From Puccinellia tenuiflora (taxonomy: Eukaryota > Streptophyta > Magnoliopsida > Poales > Poaceae), in contig QRDG01000412.1 in the NCBI GenBank assembly GCA_012064385.1, positions 478,432-542,431 on the forward strand: a DNA stretch of 64,000 bases, read 5' to 3'. The position numbers and the translations under genes were made by a program. Shown in pieces: positions 59,101 through 64,000 of this stretch (position 1 is its first letter; every line of letters starts with the position of its first letter). The notes under the pieces were generated by a model. The model worked only from the letters and a program-made list of their open reading frames with translations, made no database searches and was not told where the DNA came from.

Positions 59101-60092
59101 AGTTTAATGCTTACATCGGGAGCTGGGTTGGTGGAGCAGAAGGGCTGGAGCCCAAAGTGTGCCTGGTCCTTCATAGGCTGCCCAGTCAACTTTTTGATGA
59201 GCCGACCGAGCTCAGGACCATCTGACAGCTGTTCTGTCACCCGGAGGTCATCACCCGCGCAGCGGGTATATGTACAAATAAGCCGAGTCCTAGGACTCAG
59301 GGGCTGAATCCTCCAAGTTGTCCAGCAGCGGACTAGGTCCATATTCTCCAGATTGTGGGATAGGAGGGCCCGAATCCGAGTGATCAAAAACTCGACTCTT
59401 GGCCGGGCGGCCTCTGAGCATCTAGCCTTCATAAGGGGAGTCGCCTGAAGGCGGTCCTCAGAGAATAGAGGGAGTTTAGGTTCTCCTGCAGGGGAGGTAT
59501 CCTTGCAATAGAAGAAAGTTTTCTGCCAATCTTTAATGCGATTAGGAAAGACAGGCTTGGGAAAGACGGAATGAAGGCGCCGTTGAAGAGCGATGGCGCC
59601 GCATTGAAGGAGAGGGCCCCCAGAAGTTTCAGGCTGGGGGTTGCAATAGAAAAGTTTGAGCCAGAGGTTAAGATCGGGCTTGGTTTGGAGGTAATCCTCA
59701 CACAAAGTGACGAAATTGGACAAAGTGAGGATAGAATTGGGAGCCAAGTCGTGAATCCGTAGCTGATAAAGCTCAAGAAGTTGGCGGAAGAAGAGGTTAC
59801 CCGGGGGCGTGAACCCGCGGAACAGGTGCTCTGTGAAGATTACCACCTCATCCTTCGCGGGAGCGGGCACTACCTCATCTCCTGGGGCCCGAGCCTTCAC
59901 ATTGGACGGAATAAGGCCAGTCGACCGGTGCGTCTTCAATTGCTCGGAGGTAATCGTGGATCCACCCCAATCGGCGAAAATCGATCGCTTCGATGAAGAT
60001 TTGGTGGCGGCGGCCGCGGCGGCGATGTCCACTGTCCTGCTCGATGAGGAAGCCTTGGCCTTGGGTGCAGCCTTTGCGCGCTTGGGTGCCAT
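56143..60092 (-). CDS. Element D antisense gene, intact, 5 exons, 1045 aa
   Basis: Exons 60092-59115, 59032-58389, 58291-57847, 57297-57042 and 56957-56143 have canonical GT-AG borders and matching phases at all four junctions, totalling 3138 nt with no internal stop. Exon 1 (326 aa) is the domain like the Pfam family called putative gypsy type transposon (RGFTPPGNLFFRQLLELYQLRIHD, FVTLCEDYLQTKPDLNLWLKLF), after a basic start (MAPKRAKAAPKAKA). Exon 2 is very acidic (DDDDADEESSQEAP) and then basic. Exon 3 is Ser/Thr/Pro-rich. Exon 4 is a coiled coil (MKRDMKELEDQ...QLEKDLKVLSAQLEQ). Exon 5 has a helical part and a Lys/Pro-rich tail. The order matches the antisense genes of B and C. The function is unknown. 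A TATA box lies 106-114 bp upstream. Confidence 0.8.
57304..57846 (+). repeat. About 100-bp repeats carrying polypurine-like motifs (intron of the antisense gene)
   Basis: GCTTGGGGGCTAC occurs at about 57389, 57495, 57594, 57687 and 57784, each preceded by a related phrase (AGCTCCAAGTCGTC.CA, then CAACTCGGC in the best copies). The copies read in the element's sense direction and match its polypurine tract TTCGGGGGCTAC. Confidence 0.75.
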
Positions 60093-60197
60093 GGCGAGCG
60101 GGCGGTGTGTGCTGAGCGCGGGAAGAGATGAGCGCAAAGAGAAAGGGGAGATTTGAGCTAAAGGGGCAAGTGAGGGTTTTGAGACCTAACCCTTTGC

Positions 60198-60206
60198 AAT
60201 TTATAA
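60198..60206 (-). promoter_or_regulatory. TATA box of the element D antisense gene
   Basis: The minus strand reads CCCTTTATAAATTGC, at a normal promoter distance before the antisense ATG. It lies inside the element but outside the LTR, so the gene appears to have its own promoter. Confidence 0.55.
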
Positions 60207-60624
60207 AGGGGTAAAAACCCTAGAGAGTTACAGAGGTGGTCCACAGTAAACTGTGGATAATGATTCAGTGGCTAAAAGCCAGATAGGAAATGATAATATA
60301 AAAACTAAAGTCACAGAAGTGGAAGAAGCCGGCTTGTCTCAGAATGGCGAGTCCTGTGACAGTGAGAGTCAAATTATTTAGTCCTTGTTCACAAGAGTCA
60401 TAACAAACTCGGCCTGCTAGTGCAAAGGCAAGAGTGGTGGCTTGAACAAGGGATGAGGATGAACTCATTTTATATGCGTGTTATGTTTTTATGCAGGAAT
60501 TCATCTTGGAGCTAGCAGTAGGCGACTCCTGAATTGGTGACTCAGAAGAAGTCGAGACAGGGAGTCGACCTAAGGAGTCAGAAGAAGCCGCTAAAGCTGC
60601 GCCCAAGATAAATTCGGGGGCTAC

Positions 60625-61159
60625 TAATGGGGGATACTTTATAGGTAGGCCCATGGACCCGGAAAGTAGACTCACGAAGACCAAGAAGGCCAAAGCCGAG
60701 TCACGTATCAAGTCCCATGGGCTGGGCTGAAGACAAGCCGACCAAGGCCCATGATGGAGAAGGGACTCGTCAGTAAGGAGTCCAAGTACAACCCGGAGCC
60801 CTGACTTCGAAGACCAAGACGTAGAGTAGAACTCCGTGTTCTAGTGTGACTCGGTTTAACCTGTAAGTCTAGGGACCCGGCCGCCTTTATAAGAGGGGTC
60901 CTGGACCTTAGATCGATAAGCCCAGAGAGAGATACCTAGTCGCTGACTCCCTAGAGAGGAGCCGGAACCCTGTAATCGATATCAGATCTAGAGCAATAAA
61001 GAGAAGCAGGAAGTAGGTATTTACCTCTAACCAAGAGGGGCCGAACCTGGGTAAATCTATGTCCCTCGGCGAGATTAACCTCTCCTACGTACTTCGTGCA
61101 TCAATGACCGCAGAACTCACCTTCCCAGAGGAAGGACTTGCCGTGACAACCCCACGACA
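60625..61159 (+). repeat. Element D 3' LTR
   Basis: 535 bp with TTTATAAG at 60886-60893. It begins TA instead of TG, a probable point change. Confidence 0.95.
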
Positions 61160-61800
61160 CGTACGTAGAAGCAAAAGCTGGCACGACAGAGGCCCACGTG
61201 CGTCCTGCCATCGCGCGTCGTCTGCTCGTCATGAAGCTCCCCTCGTACGCGTCGTCTGCTGGCTATTTCGATCAGAAGTACAGAGCGTTGTACATCGGGC
61301 GCGGAGGCTACTGCGTGATTGCTTTGATCGGAGGTACAAAGCTATAAAAGTACACACGGTAGACCCTTAAAAATTAAAAAAAAGCACACACGGTAGAGAG
61401 AGTAGAACTGAGGATGTACAAAACAAAAACAAACGGTGTATAAATTATATAATATAGGAACGCAAACTACACATAAAAATGTTGTACATCGAGGTAGCTA
61501 AATTTAGAATCTCTCTTACATACCGGTATATAAGTTGACTTATTTGCCACCCCCACTCTAAAGCCTAAGTTATATATACAAGTTATAAGTTTTTCATGAT
61601 CTAGCAGCTCGGCTTCGTCCCCCGTCGCCGCTACCGCGGCGTACGGGCGGACTTAGCCTCGGGGCGTTAGGATATGGAGGCTTCATCGCTCGTCGATCCT
61701 CTGTACCCTAACGCCTACGCTAATGCGCCACATGGAAGTACAAAGTATATAGAACAGAAAGTAGAGAGTATAGCGATCCGGATGTATAGATTACTGGGAG
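61160..61800. other. Right flank of element D, nothing recognised
   Basis: Mixed composition, with a palindromic GTACGT-rich start. No gene and no inverted ends were identified. Confidence 0.4.
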
Positions 61801-62370
61801 GAGGATGTATAAGTACACAGAAAGCGGAGTACAAAGTACGTTGACAGCCGAAGTACAAGTACGTTCAAACCCGAAATACAAGTACGTTCAAACCGAATGT
61901 ACAGGTATTCAACTTTTGGATGTACAAAAAAAAAGTTCGTTAAAACCTATCGATATGGGATATAGTTTTGAAGATCTCGACGCGAGGAGTTCAAAAGTGA
62001 AAATGGTTCGTAATTTGAATAAGCGGTTCTCAAAATATTTCGTTTTAAAACTTCGGTTAAAAAAAATAAAAGGAAAAAGATACCCTCACACCGAGTACAA
62101 GTACACAGAAAATGAAGTACAAAATACGTTTATAGCGGAAGTACAAGTACATCCAAACCTGGAGTACAAGTACGTTCAAACCGATGTACAGGTATTCAAC
62201 TTTTAGATGTATAAAAAAAGTTCGTTAAAACCTATCAACATGGGATCTAATTTTGAAGATCTCGACGCGAGGAGTTCGAAAGTGAAAACGGTTCGTAATT
62301 TGGATAAGCGGTTCTTAAGATATTTCGTTTTTCAACTTCAGTTCAGAAAAATAAAAGTAAAAAAGATACC
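61801..62370. repeat. Tandem duplication of about 290 bp of the GATCTCGACGCGA repeat family
   Basis: Two copies (about 61801-62085 and 62090-62370) share, in order, GTACAAGTACGTTCAAACC units, GTACAGGTATTCAACTTTT, GTTCGTTAAAACCTATC, ATGGGAT, GAAGATCTCGACGCGAGGAG and AAGCGGTTCT. Open frames here follow the repeat and carry no known domain. Related cores lie at 40060-40530 and near 7165. Confidence 0.75.
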
Positions 62371-62564
62371 CTCCCAACTCCCATATCCCTTTCTCTCTCA
62401 TCCCCACTTTAATTCCGGTTTCGACACTTGGCGGACATGCAAGCACCCACGGGTGATCAAGCGAGGAGAAGACGACACTTGTCGCGACGGGAGTGCACTA
62501 GATTCCCTTTGCAAAGGGAACTTTTTTTAACGATTACCTTGAAGCGGTGGTCCTATCCCCATAA

Positions 62565-62789
62565 TAGACCTGGCCATGGGCGGCCTGGCCTGGACGATCC
62601 GACCCCAGCCCGAAAATCCCCCGAACCGGGCCATGCCATCAGGCAAGGCTGGGACCTAATTTTTTTTAGCCCGAGGATCAGAACGGGCCGGGCTCAAGCT
62701 TCACAAATTTACGGATCATAATGGAGGCTCGGGCCTGAATTTTCAACACTGGGCTTTTTTCGGGCCGGCCCGCCCCGAGATATGGCCTA
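62565..62789. mobile_element. hAT-like MITE, 225 bp, upstream of the PPR gene
   Basis: The ends TAGACCTGGCCATGGGC and GATATGGCCTA are loosely inverted, and the interior is full of CGGGCC/GGCCCG motifs typical of hAT miniature elements. The flanking octamers CCCCATAA (62557-62564) and CCCCAAAG (62790-62797) match at 6 of 8 positions. It ends 77 bp before the PPR start codon. Confidence 0.55.
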
Positions 62790-62866
62790 CCCCAAAGGGA
62801 GGAATCAAGTGTACCGACCAAGACTGTGTTGCGGTCTCCACCCTGAACGCGGAGACCGGCGCGCCC

Positions 62867-64000
62867 ATGCCCACGCTCCTGCCGCCGCCGCGGCCGCGCG
62901 CCTCCCAACAGCTGCTCGCCCCGACCGTCCCGCACCTCGCCCGCCTACTCCTCACGCACGCGCCAGCGATCCCGCCGCTCCTCACCGCCATCCTGCCCGC
63001 CTCGCCCTCCCTCCTCACGCCGCTCCTCTCCCACCTCCTGCTCTCCCACTCCCCGCCGCTCCCAGCGCTTTCTCTGTTCCGTCGATTGCTCGACCTCCCC
63101 CATTTTCCAGTCCCGGAGAGCTCCCTCCCTGTCCTCCTCCGCCTCCTTGCGCGCTCCCGCCGCCACGCGCCTCTCTCTTTCAAGCTGCTCGAGTCGCTCC
63201 CGCCCACCCACCCCCACCTCCTCTCCGTGCCTGCACTGTCCGTCCTTCTCTCCACCGCGCTCTGCTCTTCCGCTCCCGGGGCGTCCTTCGCCGCCGCAGT
63301 CACCTGCTTCGAGTCCTCCGCCGCCGTCTGGGCGCGCGCGGGGCGCTCGTTTGGCGCCGCCGAGCTGAACGCGCTGCTCCGCGTCTTCTGCTCCCGAGGC
63401 CGCGTCGCCGAGGCGCGCGCGCTATTCCACCGGTACTGCGACGCGTACCCACCCGACACCCGCACATTCAACACGCTGCTGCTCGGGTTCAAGGAGGCCG
63501 GCCACGCCCAGGCGCTCGACCTGTTCTACCATGACGCCGTGCTGCGCGGCTTCGTCCCGGATGCCGTGTCCTACTGTGTGAGGATGGACGCCTGCTGCAA
63601 GAAAGGGAGGTTTCTGGACGCCCTCGAGCTGCTCGAGGAAATGCGCAAGAAGGACTGCAAGCCAACGCTGCAGGTTTTCACAACGCTGATATACGGAGCT
63701 GGGATTGCGAGGGACGCGGCTCGTGCACGTCGCCTGTTTGATGAAATGGAGCAGTGCGGAGTGATTCCAGACCGTGGAGCTCACAATGCACTCATGGGGG
63801 CCTATGTGAGGGCAAAGGATTTGCAGTCCGGGCTGGCACTGATGGCCGAGATGGAGCAGAAGGGTATCGGCCTGGACGACGTTACCTACAACACAATGTT
63901 GTGTGGGTTTCGTAGGGTGGGTGATTTGGAGGGGATCTGGAAGATATATAGCAAGATGATTAGCTCGGGGTTCATGCCAAGGACCAGGACAACAATGTTG
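62867..64000 (+). CDS. P-class pentatricopeptide repeat protein, 5' part
   Basis: Open from ATG 62867 (MPTLLPPPRPRASQQLL) to the window edge, 378 codons without a stop; the 3' end lies outside. The first about 170 residues are Leu/Pro/Ser/Arg-rich and could include an organelle-targeting sequence. From about residue 180, PPR motifs of 35 residues follow one another: FNTLLLGFKEAGHAQALDLF, SYCVRMDACCKKGRFLDAL, VFTTLIYGAGIARDAARARR, HNALMGAYVRAKDLQSGLAL, YNTMLCGFRRVGDLEGIWK. There is no sign of L or S repeats so far. Such proteins bind organellar RNA in a sequence-specific way. It looks like the relative of Arabidopsis At3g61360, a tentative link. The ATG is the first in frame after a MITE that lies in its leader or promoter. 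Confidence 0.9.
   Translation, partial: MPTLLPPPRPRASQQLLAPTVPHLARLLLTHAPAIPPLLTAILPASPSLLTPLLSHLLLSHSPPLPALSLFRRLLDLPHFPVPESSLPVLLRLLARSRRHAPLSFKLLESLPPTHPHLLSVPALSVLLSTALCSSAPGASFAAAVTCFESSAAVWARAGRSFGAAELNALLRVFCSRGRVAEARALFHRYCDAYPPDTRTFNTLLLGFKEAGHAQALDLFYHDAVLRGFVPDAVSYCVRMDACCKKGRFLDALELLEEMRKKDCKPTLQVFTTLIYGAGIARDAARARRLFDEMEQCGVIPDRGAHNALMGAYVRAKDLQSGLALMAEMEQKGIGLDDVTYNTMLCGFRRVGDLEGIWKIYSKMISSGFMPRTRTTML

Larger units (their letters stand above)
48471..61159 (+). mobile_element. Element D: full-length Tat-lineage gypsy retrotransposon with antisense gene
   Basis: The LTRs at 48471-49006 and 60625-61159 share about 96% identity by eye (about 20 differences). They are TGATGGGGGG...ACGACA on the left and TAATGGGGG...ACGACA on the right. 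The primer site is identical to B's; the polypurine tract AATTCGGGGGCTAC lies at 60611-60624. Interior order matches B: gag, protease, RT, RNase H, second RNase H, integrase, spacer, antisense gene. No 5-bp TSD is seen (CATAT on the left, CGTAC on the right). It is older than B and C by LTR divergence. Five stop codons besides the shared amber interrupt the sense frame. Confidence 0.95.

Noticed and set aside
8057..61159. Integrated plant virus (pararetrovirus) instead of LTR retrotransposons
   Set aside because: LTRs with TSDs, primer sites, polypurine tracts and an integrase after RT and RNase H are all present, while movement and coat protein motifs of pararetroviruses are absent.
61805..62530. 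Two open frames (133 and 107 codons) read as a duplicated gene
   Set aside because: They follow a tandemly duplicated repeat whose core also occurs in inverted, non-coding form at 40060-40530. No start context or known domain is present.

Overview
The window is nuclear DNA of a grass (Poaceae), probably a Pooideae species with a repeat-rich genome. The reasons are intron-split genes with GC-rich 5' exons, a Stowaway MITE with the usual grass terminus, and long Ty3/gypsy LTR retrotransposons nested in one another. There is one assembly gap (40984-41697). No bacterial, organellar or CRISPR-type feature was seen.

Host genes are few. From left to right they are: the 5' part of a prolyl 4-hydroxylase-like gene (minus strand, cut by the left edge, apparently frameshifted); a two-exon CCCH zinc-finger gene (minus, 3265-4100); a small LEA-like gene (37477-37839); a two-exon gene for a plastid-targeted glycine-rich membrane protein (44915-45547); and the 5' part of a P-class PPR gene running off the right edge (62867-64000). 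Smaller repeats lie between them: two poly(A)-tailed retroposons with clear target-site duplications (TSDs), a Mutator-like element with 9-bp TSDs and a GC-rich cargo, hAT-like and Stowaway MITEs, a LINE 3' end and copies of a repeat family with long inverted ends.

Retrotransposons dominate the rest. Element A (8057-35803, minus, TSD ACGAC) has no recognisable genes and carries arrays of short tandem repeats. Element B (10653-34383, plus, TSD GGCTA) sits inside A and has gag-protease, pol with two RNase H domains, and an antisense gene. Element C (12747-22145, minus, TSD CCGGC) sits inside B's gag; it keeps gag-protease but has no pol, and its antisense gene is intact. Element D (48471-61159, plus) is a separate full-length relative of B. 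By-eye LTR differences (A about 13 in 445, B about 7 in 880, C 7 in 1060, D about 20 in 535) agree with the nesting order A, then B, then C.

Four things deserve attention. (1) B, C and D each carry, between the end of the sense genes and the 3' LTR, a spliced gene on the opposite strand with the same architecture: a large N-terminal domain resembling the Pfam family called putative gypsy type transposon, charged linkers, then a coiled coil. It is fully open in C (2 exons, 1155 aa) and in D (5 exons, 1045 aa), although the sense genes of both are broken. (2) All four elements carry extra internal copies of their own polypurine tract, and the variant used in each element matches that element's real tract. 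(3) B, C and D share an in-frame amber codon in the same sequence context exactly between protease and reverse transcriptase. (4) In A, B and D an open frame begins with an ATG inside the 5' LTR and runs through the primer binding site. All of this comes from reading the sequence without database searches.
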